64,000 nucleotides of DNA from DATJBF01 sp035516795 (GTDB lineage: Bacteria; Verrucomicrobiota; Verrucomicrobiia; Palsa-1439), in the NCBI GenBank assembly GCA_035516795.1, contig DATIZX010000076.1:1-64000 (forward strand), written 5' to 3'. Shown here in pieces: positions 8,680 through 17,576 of the stretch. The translations under genes were made by a program, and so were the position numbers. The notes beneath the pieces are model-generated. The model saw nothing but the letters and a program-made list of their open reading frames with translations, searched no databases and was not told the DNA's origin. Positions within the stretch are counted from its first letter, which is position 1. Each line of letters opens with the position of its first letter.

Positions 8680-10569
8680 TTAGCCTTTCACCGCAATTAT
8701 TCGCTCCGGTACAACGTGAAGCGCTTGCTGTTGGGGAAGATTATTGTTTATCCAGTGGCCCAGCACAACAAACTGCCACACGCGAGACCACTGCAATCGC
8801 CCACGTTGAAACTCGGCGAACAATTCCCTGGCCTTGACGTTCTGCAAGATACCCGCGCGGTCAATAACGGCCAGCCCATCGTTCACAAATCTCTTTAGCG
8901 GACCATTCATCCATTCAGCCATCGGGAGGGCGAATCCCTGTTTAGGACGGTCCGCGACACCTTCTGGCAATAGATCACGTCCGGCCCTCAGCAGCCAGGT
9001 TTTCTTCAAGGCGGAGCCATCCTGATCCGCGACGTTGTATTTCAAGCACGTTTCCACCAGCACGTGGTCAAGGAAGGGGACACGCAGTTCCAAACCGTGG
9101 GCCATACTGAGAACATCGCTATCGCGTAGCAGCACGCTGCGCATATATCCCGTCAATTCCAACACGCTGATACGCGCCGGCAGTGACAACTCGCCGTCTG
9201 TCGCGTCTCCCCAATCCGGGGCCGCGGCGAGCCCCATCTCCGTCAACTCACGTCGTGACCACAACGAGCGCAAACAGGCGTAACGCGCTGGCAAAGAAGC
9301 GTTTCGTTCAAACAATTCCGCTGCTCGCCAACCTCGGTTGCCACCCCCGGCAAAAGCGGCGCGCCATGAGGCGGGCACCAACCCTACTGATTGGCCCCAG
9401 CGTTCGGCCCACGCTGCCCGTTGAAAACTCGGATAGCCGCCGAACAATTCGTCGCCGCCCAAGCCAGAAAGAACTACTTTCAGGCCCCGTTCCGCTACCA
9501 CCTTGGAAATAACGAACGTATTCGCGCCGTCCATGCTCGGCAAATCCATTGCGCTCACGGCAGCCGGGATTTGCGCTGCCACCTCGTTATGGCTCAATCG
9601 CACCAACTCGTGCCTGGTCCCATACTTGAGAGCCACGGCTTCCGCGTACTCGGATTCATCCGATTCAGTTTCGTGGAATCCCAGCGTGAATGTTTGCAGT
9701 CGCGGGCCCAGTTCACGGGCAGCAATTCCGGTAATGACCGACGAATCGATCCCGCCGCTCAAGAAACAGGCGACCGGCACATCGGAAATGAGGTGCTCGT
9801 GCACGGCGCGCTCGAGTTCCGCACGAACTTCCTTCACGATCGATTCACGCTCGACCCTCACGGGCTGAGGTGCTGGTTTCCAGTACGGCTGAATCGTTTC
9901 GATTTGTCCAGCATGGATCGTCATCCAGTGTCCTGCCGGAAAAGACCGCACGCCCTCCCACAGCGTGTACGGCTCTGGCGTTGCTCCGAAGCGGACGTAG
10001 CCCGCCAGGCCGAGTCGATCTATTTCGCGCGGAATCCAGCCCGTTGCCAACAGCGCCCGGACTTCCGATGCGAAGAGCAATCTCTTGCTTTGCGCGTAGT
10101 AGTAGAATGGTTTGATGCCCAGTCGGTCGCGAGCGCACCACAATCGGTTGTCAGCCGTATCCCAGATCGCAAAGGCGAACATGCCGCGCAGCTTGCAGAC
10201 ACATTCACGGCCCCAAAGCCGATAGGCGCGGAGAATGGTTTCCGTATCACTTGTAGAAACCCATCGCCCAGCGCGCTCGCCAATCTCGCTTCGAACGTCG
10301 AGATGGTTGTAGATCTCTCCGTTGAACACGATCCAATTCCCAGTCTCCGAATCCTGCATGGGCTGATGACCTGCAGGGCTCAGATCGAGAATTGCCAGCC
10401 GCGTATTGGCCAGTCCGACTTCGCTTTTGACGCCTCGCATCGAGATAAGTTGCGCCCCTTGATCGTCAGGGCCACGATTGCGCAAGGCGGCAATCATGCG
10501 TTTCAACGCGGCCTCAACTTCGGAGGTGGCGACGGAATTTGAAGTACAGATTCCAGCTATCCCACACAT
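8680..10569 (-). CDS. asnB: Asparagine synthase (glutamine-hydrolysing)
   Basis: 629 residues when started at the ATG at 10569; an open extension further upstream is rejected because the mature enzyme needs Cys2 as glutaminase nucleophile, and MCGIAGICTS begins exactly there. The glutaminase domain shows RNRGPDDQG (31-38) and FNGEIYN (82-88). The synthetase domain has the PP-loop SGGIDSS (271-277) and GLGGDELFGGYPSF near 382. All key residues are present. AsnB-type enzymes in glycan loci often amidate uronic acids or make amino-sugar precursors rather than free asparagine, so the substrate is open. Confidence 0.93.
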   Translation of the reverse strand: MCGIAGICTSNSVATSEVEAALKRMIAALRNRGPDDQGAQLISMRGVKSEVGLANTRLAILDLSPAGHQPMQDSETGNWIVFNGEIYNHLDVRSEIGERAGRWVSTSDTETILRAYRLWGRECVCKLRGMFAFAIWDTADNRLWCARDRLGIKPFYYYAQSKRLLFASEVRALLATGWIPREIDRLGLAGYVRFGATPEPYTLWEGVRSFPAGHWMTIHAGQIETIQPYWKPAPQPVRVERESIVKEVRAELERAVHEHLISDVPVACFLSGGIDSSVITGIAARELGPRLQTFTLGFHETESDESEYAEAVALKYGTRHELVRLSHNEVAAQIPAAVSAMDLPSMDGANTFVISKVVAERGLKVVLSGLGGDELFGGYPSFQRAAWAERWGQSVGLVPASWRAAFAGGGNRGWRAAELFERNASLPARYACLRSLWSRRELTEMGLAAAPDWGDATDGELSLPARISVLELTGYMRSVLLRDSDVLSMAHGLELRVPFLDHVLVETCLKYNVADQDGSALKKTWLLRAGRDLLPEGVADRPKQGFALPMAEWMNGPLKRFVNDGLAVIDRAGILQNVKARELFAEFQRGRLQWSRVWQFVVLGHWINNNLPQQQALHVVPERIIAVKG

Positions 10570-10585
10570 GATGGTTGTCCAGCCT

Positions 10586-10732
10586 TTACTGCCCGGGTGA
10601 TGCTGTGCCTCCTCCAATCACAAGAACAGGATTCGCGCCGGCTTTGTAATGCGTCTGCGGAACAGACAATCCGATGATGTCCCTTCGAATGGCCACCACG
10701 GCGTTCAGACCAGCCACTTTGCCAAAGGTCAT
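10586..10732 (-). CDS. Possible small protein of 48 residues
   Basis: A short reading frame fills most of the 159-base gap between the methyltransferase and asnB genes. Its ATG at 10732 overlaps the upstream stop as ATGA and is preceded by a perfect AAGGAG (10741-10746) with an 8-base spacer, the same arrangement as other coupled starts in this locus. The product (begins MTFGKVAGLNAVVAIRR, ends GGGTASPGQ) has no family I recognise, no signal peptide and no clear membrane segment. It could be a real small protein, a coupling leader for asnB, or a decayed remnant. The initiation signals are the only positive evidence. Confidence 0.35.
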   Translation of the reverse strand: MTFGKVAGLNAVVAIRRDIIGLSVPQTHYKAGANPVLVIGGGTASPGQ

Positions 10733-11661
10733 GATCGACTCTCCTTGACCACGGTGCACACCAGCATCGAGCCCATCTGGCACATGTTAAGCCATGCGCG
10801 AGTCAGCGAGTCCGGCACCAAACGCGCCACGAAATCCTTGAGCCGACCACTGGGAATCGGAATCGCTTCGGCTTTACTGCCATAAATCCGGAGATCCTGT
10901 ATTGCGAACAAGTTGCCAACCAGATCCTTCCACTGCTCAATCGTGTAGAATCGGGCGAGCGCACCATCCGTCCATTTTTGCATGATCATGTGAATGGATC
11001 TGGTTTTCCACAGTTCGCCTTGCAGGATGCCATGAAGCAGTCCGGCCACGACAAAAGCGTTCCAGAAACTTCGATGATAAACCATGATCGTGGCAGCCCC
11101 GTGCGGGCGCAGTACGCGATGGATCTCACGAAGGATTTGTCCCGTATTCGCGGAGTGATGAATGACGCCCCAACTCCAGACGAAATCGAACGACGCATCG
11201 GCAAAATCGAGATGCTCCGCATCCATCCGCACGACCTTGCCGTTCAAGCCGCGCAGTTTCAAACGGGCGGAGGTACTGTGGACAGCGTATTCAGTGAGAT
11301 CAATCCCCGTGAAGGAGCGACTGTGACTGGCCAACAGTTGTGCGTGGCTGCCATTACCAACGCCGATTTCCAGCACATCCTTGCCCTGGAGCCCCTCGAA
11401 ATCAATCAGCGGATCAAAAGGGATCAACGACCACGGCATGTAGGTGCGCACGTCGTCAAAAAAACGACGGTCAATCTCCGCATAAAACTCTGGAGTAAAA
11501 TCAGCGGCAGGGATTTTTGTGCGCCAATCGTAGCGCATTGGATTGCTCTCCCACCAACCGCGGTTCGTCTGCTGCCACAGCTTCCACTGTTCAGGAGTTG
11601 TTGGTTCTGCCGTTGCGGTGGTGAATCCTTGTGGGACTTTATCTTTGAGATGTGATTTCAT
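10729..11661 (-). CDS. Class I SAM-dependent methyltransferase
   Basis: 310 residues. The core is a Methyltransf_11-type fold: VLEIGVGNGSHAQLLA (SAM-binding motif I, near 96-111), GIDLTEYAV (motif II), VRMDAEHLDFADASFDFVWSWGVIHHS (motifs around the adenine and acceptor sites) and LRPHGAATIMVYH. The N-terminal part, with NRGWWESNPMRYDWR, is a feature of a subset seen in natural-product and polysaccharide loci. The C-terminal ~80 residues form an all-alpha extension. The acceptor is unknown. The gene end provides the ribosome-binding site for the small frame that follows. Confidence 0.82.
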   Translation of the reverse strand: MKSHLKDKVPQGFTTATAEPTTPEQWKLWQQTNRGWWESNPMRYDWRTKIPAADFTPEFYAEIDRRFFDDVRTYMPWSLIPFDPLIDFEGLQGKDVLEIGVGNGSHAQLLASHSRSFTGIDLTEYAVHSTSARLKLRGLNGKVVRMDAEHLDFADASFDFVWSWGVIHHSANTGQILREIHRVLRPHGAATIMVYHRSFWNAFVVAGLLHGILQGELWKTRSIHMIMQKWTDGALARFYTIEQWKDLVGNLFAIQDLRIYGSKAEAIPIPSGRLKDFVARLVPDSLTRAWLNMCQMGSMLVCTVVKESRS

Positions 11662-11669
11662 CTAATCTC

Positions 11670-12761
11670 CTATTTTTCGGTCCTCTGATCCAATGCTTCG
11701 AGGAACCGCTGCCGGAAATGGGACTCTGTAAAGTAATTCAAAAAGCGCTTCTTGCCCGCACGCCCCATCTTCGTTCGCCGATCAGAATCGACGAACAAAC
11801 CAGTGAGCGCATTCAACAAAGCCGTGCTATCACCCTCCTCGATGATGAACCCCGTCTCAGCGTGGACGATTACTTCGTTAGCCGCGCCGTCCCCGCCGAT
11901 GCAGGCTTTCCCGGCGCGCATCGCCTCCAAAAAAGCCAGGCCAAAACCTTCCAAACGGCTGCTCGGCATCACGTAAAGTGCACAGTCTTGATACATTTGT
12001 TGAAGTTGCCTGTCATCAATCCGGCCAAGAAACTCGACCGTATCGCCGAGCCCGAGGGCGGCAGCCTTGTGTTGCAGCCGCACACGGTCGTCTCCATCGC
12101 CTACGACCATCAAGCGCGCGGGCGGAAACCTCTGTATCACCTGCGGCCAAAGCTGGAGCAAAAGGTCATGTCCTTTGTGCCGTTCTGTCGAAGAAATGCG
12201 ACTGACAATCAGTGCAAAGGGCTTCCGGTGGGCAGGAGATTCCGAAACACAATCCAAAGTGGGGACCCCCAATGGACAGATCACGATTTCTCGATCTGTA
12301 AACGCCGGGTTGACGGCCTTAAACTTCCGTATCGTAAATGACGTGTTGGCGATCAAAACGCTCGACCGACGCAAGGCGGCTGTCCTGACTCTGCTCAGCG
12401 GCACCCATCCCTCACTCCCGTGCAGAAATACAGCCAGTTCGGCGCCCCGCGCCACCAGCGGCAGGGCGACGGGAGCGAGGTGTAGGTGCATGGCCACAAT
12501 GAGAGTGTGTTTGCTGAGACGCAAGCCTGTCTGCACACTCCACATTGCGGGGATGGCCTTTCGTCCATACGCGTAACGCACCTTCCAGTTTTCCGAATGG
12601 AATCGGCTGCCGTTGCGAGCGGGCGACCCCAGATTCCACACTTCACCTCCGCCATACTGAGATTGGAGGGCAGCGAATGCCATGCGCGACACAGCTCCGA
12701 TCCCACCAACCTCGTGCAGGTCTGGGCAAAGCATCACGACGCGTTGCGGTCGGCTAGGCAT
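11670..12761 (-). CDS. GT4-fold glycosyltransferase
   Basis: 363 residues from the ATG at 12761, which overlaps the previous gene by 8 bases; the long open extension upstream lies inside that gene and is rejected. The start reads MPSRPQRVVMLCPDLHEVGGIG, with the glycine-rich acceptor loop of GT4 enzymes. The donor side has ALIVSRISSTERHKGHDLLLQ (near 190), VGDGDDR (near 227), the SSRLEGFGLAFLEAM signature (near 280, catalytic E-x7-E type) and a C-terminal helix. It is a retaining glycosyltransferase. The donor sugar is unknown. Confidence 0.85.
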   Translation of the reverse strand: MPSRPQRVVMLCPDLHEVGGIGAVSRMAFAALQSQYGGGEVWNLGSPARNGSRFHSENWKVRYAYGRKAIPAMWSVQTGLRLSKHTLIVAMHLHLAPVALPLVARGAELAVFLHGSEGWVPLSRVRTAALRRSSVLIANTSFTIRKFKAVNPAFTDREIVICPLGVPTLDCVSESPAHRKPFALIVSRISSTERHKGHDLLLQLWPQVIQRFPPARLMVVGDGDDRVRLQHKAAALGLGDTVEFLGRIDDRQLQQMYQDCALYVMPSSRLEGFGLAFLEAMRAGKACIGGDGAANEVIVHAETGFIIEEGDSTALLNALTGLFVDSDRRTKMGRAGKKRFLNYFTESHFRQRFLEALDQRTEK

Positions 12762-13950
12762 GGACCAACGACGGTTCTTGTTTCTGCACTCTGATGCTCT
12801 TATAGCGTGATGCCCATTCGGTCGCGATGCGTGGCCAGGTAAAACCTTTGGCGACCAGCGTCTTCGCCGCGGCGCCTCGCGCAGATAATTCGGCGGGATC
12901 ACGGGTGGCTTCGACGAGTTCCTTACCGAGGCTGACTACGTCGAGCTTGGTCACCCAGCCGGCTCGGGCGTTTTCGATTTGCGTTGCCAAACCCACCTGC
13001 TGGCTTAACAACACGGGCGTCCCGCAGGCCATCGCTTCTACCGCCCCAATGCCAAAGTTTTCCTGATGTGAACTTAGCACGAATAAATCGGCTTCCGCCA
13101 GGGCATCGAGTTTTGCCTGATCTGCAAGCCAGCCCGTCCAATGCACGAACGAATGGGCGTTTGTGCCGTTCAGCAAGCTTTTCAAGTATTGGACGTAAGC
13201 GGCCTCTCCGTCGCCGGCAACCACGAGGTGCCAAGCCCGCAGTTGGCTTTCTCCCTTCAATTTTGCAAAGGCCTTCAGCAGAAGGTCGAGACCCTTTTTG
13301 GGATGGAGCCGTGAAAGTGTGAACAGGATTGGCGCCCCGTCGGGAATGCCGTGCGTCTTGCGAAACCGACCACTGTTCTGCACGGCCAGCAAAGACTCGT
13401 CGACTCCGTTCGGGATCACAATCCCACCGCGCAAGCCCAGCGATTCTTCGGTCCACTTGCGTTCCTGCTCGGTGGTGTAATGGATCAGTCTGGCGCCACG
13501 GACAAGGTTGCGAAACACAAGACGCCAAGCGATCTGTTTGCGTATCGGTTTTTGGGACATGCTCCAGGGCTCCAACGTCCCCAGCGGCCGGACAATATAA
13601 GGCCTACTACTTTCGTGACATGCCTGCGCGGCGGCATAAGTTGAGTACGAGAACACCGCGTGGATGTGTGCGACATCGTAGGCACCGATGTTCGCGTTTA
13701 GCCAATCTGCCATGGACCGGGAATATTTGAAGGCTTCGCTACAGTCGCGACGGAAGAAATGACAGCATACGTCCTGATACCTGACTGGTTTACCGAGTTT
13801 CACCGGCAAGCGCGCTTGGCCATTTGCATCCGTCGTGCAGATCTCCGCCTGTACGCCCCCATCTTGTAGCGCGCGACACAATTCTAGGACGACCTGACTC
13901 GGGCCGCCGTAACACGGGCCAACCGCCGGGATGACGTGAAGGATTCTCAT
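12754..13950 (-). CDS. GT4-fold glycosyltransferase
   Basis: 398 residues from the ATG at 13950, joined to the upstream gene by an ATGA overlap. The N-terminus MRILHVIPAVGPCYGGPSQVVLE is the typical GT4 acceptor domain. The donor domain contains LFTLSRLHPKKGLDLLLKAF (near 215), VVAGDGEA (near 245) and SSHQENFGIGAVEAMACGTPVLLS (near 300) with the paired catalytic glutamates. Residues around 120-170 contain a WSMSQKPIRKQIAWRL region common in WcaI/colanic-acid-like transferases. Donor and linkage cannot be deduced. Confidence 0.87.
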   Translation of the reverse strand: MRILHVIPAVGPCYGGPSQVVLELCRALQDGGVQAEICTTDANGQARLPVKLGKPVRYQDVCCHFFRRDCSEAFKYSRSMADWLNANIGAYDVAHIHAVFSYSTYAAAQACHESSRPYIVRPLGTLEPWSMSQKPIRKQIAWRLVFRNLVRGARLIHYTTEQERKWTEESLGLRGGIVIPNGVDESLLAVQNSGRFRKTHGIPDGAPILFTLSRLHPKKGLDLLLKAFAKLKGESQLRAWHLVVAGDGEAAYVQYLKSLLNGTNAHSFVHWTGWLADQAKLDALAEADLFVLSSHQENFGIGAVEAMACGTPVLLSQQVGLATQIENARAGWVTKLDVVSLGKELVEATRDPAELSARGAAAKTLVAKGFTWPRIATEWASRYKSIRVQKQEPSLVHA

Positions 13951-15296
13951 GAATCGCTCGTATGGACCGTGGACAACAGGTTCGACTCGTCTTGCCTGTT
14001 GTCGAGAGCAGAGTTTACGAAAAGGTGCCGCAATCCGGCCGTCCAAGCCACGGCCAAAATGATACCAGGGGTGACGTCGATGAGCGATCCGCCGACCGTA
14101 AGCAACGGAATTCCAATCAATGCCCATCTCGCAAAAAGAAGTGGGGAGCCCCAGCGTAGTTCTTCGCCCGCACGACGGTCGGTATAGCCAACGACAATTC
14201 CCATCACGAACATTCCAAACAAAACCCCGTAGGTGCCAAAATTCGCGTAGAACTCAAAAATCAAGCCCATTCCAACGGAAGTCCCCTCGGCAAATTTCAA
14301 TCCGGTATAGTGGCTTACAAAATCCATGCTCCCGGCTTGGATCGGCTTGTTCGGCCAGACAGCGCGCGGAATCAGGGCCAGCACGCTCATCCAAATCGTT
14401 TCGCCATTTCCGAAGGCCCTGGTGGCATCGAGATGCGAGATTTCTGCACCGACCAGCCAGTTGTAATTCAGCCTGTTATTTACCGCATTCAAATGCTGAT
14501 CGTTGTGTAAATTGAACCACTCGAATCTCCCAAAAGTCCTCTTGGTTTGGTCCACCCGCTCTTCGAGTTTGCTGCCACCCCATACTACGTCGCGGATTTC
14601 ATCGCGATCACGCATGTAGGTTACATACACCGACAGCCCCACATAAATCAGCGGAAGAACCAAAAGGGTGGCCCACAAGCGCGGCCGATAAATGGCCACA
14701 AGAAAACAAAGCACAATGATTGCGTAGCCGACTCCAAACCCGAGAAAGCCCTGCAGCACCACAGTCAACAGCGGAAATATTGGGGTGACCGCCAGTAGAA
14801 TCCACATTTGCCGACGGTTCTGCCGCAAATAGGCCTGCCATAGTCCAAATCCTAAGGCGACGAAAACGAAGCTTTGTCCGCTCGCAAAGAAGGCACTGAG
14901 TGTGGGGATCTTGGCGAGCCCGATTGCGCCGAATGCGAAGCAACAAAGACCGATCGCCAAAAAGATACGGAAGATCCGCGAATCGTTCGCTGCCGGGACA
15001 GACTCCGAGGCGTGGTCGGGTCTTCGCGTGAGCAAGGGCGTAACCCCGAAACAGCCGATGGCAAAAGCGACAATGCCAACGGTGCTCGTCTGGAAACCGG
15101 CTACCGTACTATTATACTCCGCCGGATAGTACCATGGCAGCAGGAGAATCATTCCGCTGAACCAGTGGAGCAACGACAGGTTTAGGAAAAAAGCCAGAGT
15201 AAATCCTGCCCCCGACCAGCGGCGCCCCATCGTCGTAGAATACGCGAGGGCGCCGACTACTCCCCAAATGAGAACGCAAAGGAAATTCAGATCCAT
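13947..15296 (-). CDS. Wzy-like oligosaccharide repeat-unit polymerase (membrane protein)
   Basis: 449 residues from the ATG at 15296 (MDLNFLCVLIWGVVG); the open region upstream is a hydrophilic extension without coding character. About 11-12 hydrophobic helices are visible, with a larger soluble loop between about 230 and 320 containing RTFGRFEWFNLHNDQHLNAVNNRLN and then an IPRAVWPNKP segment. IPR..WP.KP near the final helices is a recurrent feature of O-antigen polymerase-type proteins. It would join repeat units on the periplasmic face. No Wzx flippase is found in the window, while two ABC exporters are, so its exact role is unsettled. Confidence 0.65.
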   Translation of the reverse strand: MDLNFLCVLIWGVVGALAYSTTMGRRWSGAGFTLAFFLNLSLLHWFSGMILLLPWYYPAEYNSTVAGFQTSTVGIVAFAIGCFGVTPLLTRRPDHASESVPAANDSRIFRIFLAIGLCCFAFGAIGLAKIPTLSAFFASGQSFVFVALGFGLWQAYLRQNRRQMWILLAVTPIFPLLTVVLQGFLGFGVGYAIIVLCFLVAIYRPRLWATLLVLPLIYVGLSVYVTYMRDRDEIRDVVWGGSKLEERVDQTKRTFGRFEWFNLHNDQHLNAVNNRLNYNWLVGAEISHLDATRAFGNGETIWMSVLALIPRAVWPNKPIQAGSMDFVSHYTGLKFAEGTSVGMGLIFEFYANFGTYGVLFGMFVMGIVVGYTDRRAGEELRWGSPLLFARWALIGIPLLTVGGSLIDVTPGIILAVAWTAGLRHLFVNSALDNRQDESNLLSTVHTSDS

Positions 15297-15363
15297 GATC
15301 GAAATTCGATTCGCGACGGTCGTGAATGCTGCGGCTGATAGAACGACTGAACTTCGACGGAGC

Positions 15364-16557
15364 TCATGTTGAGCAGCATACCCCCTGTCGGGCCACCCGC
15401 TGCAAAAACGCGCTTTCGTGGTCGCGAGCAACGTCATCCCAGGTGCGGGGATGGAAATTGTGGACGATACTGGCGACCATTTTGGCCAACTCCTCTCGAT
15501 ACTGGTCGCACCATTCCAGCTTTTCGACAAACGCCGCCGGACATCGAATAGGGAGAATCCATCCGGTTCCTCCTTCGTGAATCAAATCGGGAGCAGCGCA
15601 GTTGGACGTGGCCAGAATTGGTAATCCGTTGGCATGGGCCTGCGCCAAGACCATCGCGAAGCCATCCTCGATGGTGGGGAACACAAACAGGTCGCCCCAA
15701 GCGTAAATCTCACGCAGCTTCGCCTCGGGGACCGCTGGTTGGACCTCCGTCCTCTTTCCGAGATCGTTGACCAAGGAAATCGCCGCGCTTTCTGTCGGAC
15801 CGACCAATCTAATCTCAAACCTGCCCGCGGCCCGTCGGGTAATTTCAGCCAGGTCAAGCAGCCCCTTGCGAAATGACTTCGTTCCCACGAATAGCACCCG
15901 CAACTTGGCCCCATTGCAGATCCGAAACTGGCGTCCCGCGATTTCCTCCTTCGACGCGCGGAAGCTCTCCACGTCAACGCCCAACGGAATACAGAGAACC
16001 CTTTCCGCGAGCGATTGCGGGAAAGATGCGGCGGCGAAAGTTGACTGAGTCACGATAACGTCTGCGAGTGAATACTCTCGTTCTTCCCGGTCGATCATCC
16101 ATGGACTGGGTTTGTCGATCGGCACACCGGCACGCCGTTCTTCTTCCTGAAGCAGGCGCGCCTGTGTCCGGATATGTGTCGAACCTCGCGCGAGCCAGCA
16201 ACTGATTCCCGAATATCTCAGCGCGCGAAACAGTTCCTCAGCACCACCACTGTAGCAATATACGAAATCCCAACGCTGCCGCGCGACAGTTCGGGCTGCC
16301 CAGCGGCCAAAAGTCTCGTGCAACCAGCGTTCCGGATAGAATCCGTTGTGCCAGTTGCGGGCGACGCTGCAAAGCCGGGAAGTGATCCCATGAATCCCGA
16401 AAGCATCCACTCGATCCGCCGGGAAGCCAAAGCGGGGCACGAGCGTTCCCGGGTAATTTGTAAACAGGTGCACATCATGACCGCGCTCCAAGAGCGCCCT
16501 GGCCAACTGAAACGTGGTGAAGCGTCCGTGGCCCACAATGGCAATCTTCAATTTCAT
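15364..16557 (-). CDS. GT4-fold glycosyltransferase
   Basis: 397 residues from the ATG at 16557, which overlaps the previous stop (ATGA). The N-terminus MKLKIAIVGHGRFTTFQLARAL forms the acceptor domain, followed by YCYSGGAEELFRALR and LARGSTHIRTQARLLQEE (near 110-140). The donor domain has VLFVGTKSFRKGLLDLAEI (near 235), RLVGPTES, then FPTIEDGFAMVLAQAHANGLPILAT (near 315), the catalytic region. The gene is followed by a 67-base gap before the Wzy-like gene, one of the longer gaps in the locus. Confidence 0.85.
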   Translation of the reverse strand: MKLKIAIVGHGRFTTFQLARALLERGHDVHLFTNYPGTLVPRFGFPADRVDAFGIHGITSRLCSVARNWHNGFYPERWLHETFGRWAARTVARQRWDFVYCYSGGAEELFRALRYSGISCWLARGSTHIRTQARLLQEEERRAGVPIDKPSPWMIDREEREYSLADVIVTQSTFAAASFPQSLAERVLCIPLGVDVESFRASKEEIAGRQFRICNGAKLRVLFVGTKSFRKGLLDLAEITRRAAGRFEIRLVGPTESAAISLVNDLGKRTEVQPAVPEAKLREIYAWGDLFVFPTIEDGFAMVLAQAHANGLPILATSNCAAPDLIHEGGTGWILPIRCPAAFVEKLEWCDQYREELAKMVASIVHNFHPRTWDDVARDHESAFLQRVARQGVCCST

Positions 16558-17576
16558 GCGGCAACTTGCTGGAGTATCGCTTCCAGACGGTCCCGATACG
16601 TATTGTGCCCACCGGTGATCACGCGATGAGCCGCTTCTCTTAGTCGCTGCCGGGCATCTTCGTGCGCCAATAACCAGCGGAGTTTTTCCACCATCTCCTC
16701 GCGCGTCCGAAAAAATGCCACCGCTTCGCCGTCGTCGCCAAAAATCTCCCGATGTTCTTCTGTGTCTTCCGCCAGCAGACAGCCGGCCATCGCCGGCAGT
16801 TCGAAACTGCGCATGACATTCCCATCGCGGTTCGCGCGACGCACCAAACAGAGCGAAACCCGGGCAGCGCTGACCGCCTTGCGGAGCGTTGAGGCGTCGG
16901 CCAGTCCGCGTGCCGCCGGCGCTGTTTGCGGGTATCGTTCCCAATAACCACCATAGAGCGCCACGTCAAAGCCGGCCTGAATCAGTGCTTCCATGTACGG
17001 CACGCGATCGCGATCTGCCCCGCCAGCGAAGATGATATCGGAAGCCAGACGGATGCGTTCGCCGTCACTCGCTTGTTCCGGGAAGTGCAATTCCGACGCA
17101 TAAGCGAACGGCAGATAACAGGCGCTCATGCATCCGAGCCGGCGCAGATCGCCGAGCGTCGCGCGCCGCGGTGAAAAAATGTAGTCATAATGCGGCGCGG
17201 CGCGCAAGAACCAGGGCGCTCGATGCGCCGGATTCCAAGGATCATCCGTCAGATAGTTCAATCGCAGCACATCCATTTTCCCGATTTCCCTGAGCGCCGC
17301 TTCTTCAATCGGGGCAATGCCGGTGGCCAAAAGCCACGTGGGTCGATGATTCCGGCACGCCTCCAGTACCTTTGCGCTGAACGCTTCCAACCGCGTCGGC
17401 CTCCGTCCGCGCACCCACCAGTTGACCCGGTTGCGCCATAGAGCGCCTTCGTAGGCCTCGGTCAAATCGCACACCGCCGTTTGCAGGCCGAGCGTTTCCG
17501 CGGCATGCAAGAAGTGGGCTCCGATATGAATCGGGTCGGGATTGCCCACGAGTAGCAGAATATCCTTCATGCGCAT
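16554..17576 (-). CDS. CgeB-like glycosyltransferase (GT-B, DUF3880 type)
   Basis: 340 residues; the start overlaps the previous gene by ten bases, and a second in-frame ATG lies two codons later. The protein resembles the CgeB group: an N-terminal Rossmann-like domain (ILLLVGNPDPIHIGAHFLHAAETLG), a middle region with LNYLTDDPWNP and FSPRRATLGDLRRLG, and a C-terminal glycosyltransferase-1 half with SFELPAMAGCLLAEDTEEH, FGDDGEAVAFF and a terminal helix. Such proteins transfer sugars to proteins or glycans in several bacteria. The specific activity here is unknown. Confidence 0.75.
   Translation of the reverse strand: MRMKDILLLVGNPDPIHIGAHFLHAAETLGLQTAVCDLTEAYEGALWRNRVNWWVRGRRPTRLEAFSAKVLEACRNHRPTWLLATGIAPIEEAALREIGKMDVLRLNYLTDDPWNPAHRAPWFLRAAPHYDYIFSPRRATLGDLRRLGCMSACYLPFAYASELHFPEQASDGERIRLASDIIFAGGADRDRVPYMEALIQAGFDVALYGGYWERYPQTAPAARGLADASTLRKAVSAARVSLCLVRRANRDGNVMRSFELPAMAGCLLAEDTEEHREIFGDDGEAVAFFRTREEMVEKLRWLLAHEDARQRLREAAHRVITGGHNTYRDRLEAILQQVAA

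Noticed and set aside
9391..10542. 383-codon plus-strand frame opposite asnB
   Set aside because: It is antisense to a complete AsnB with all catalytic residues; the translation is rich in Arg and His and has no family pattern.
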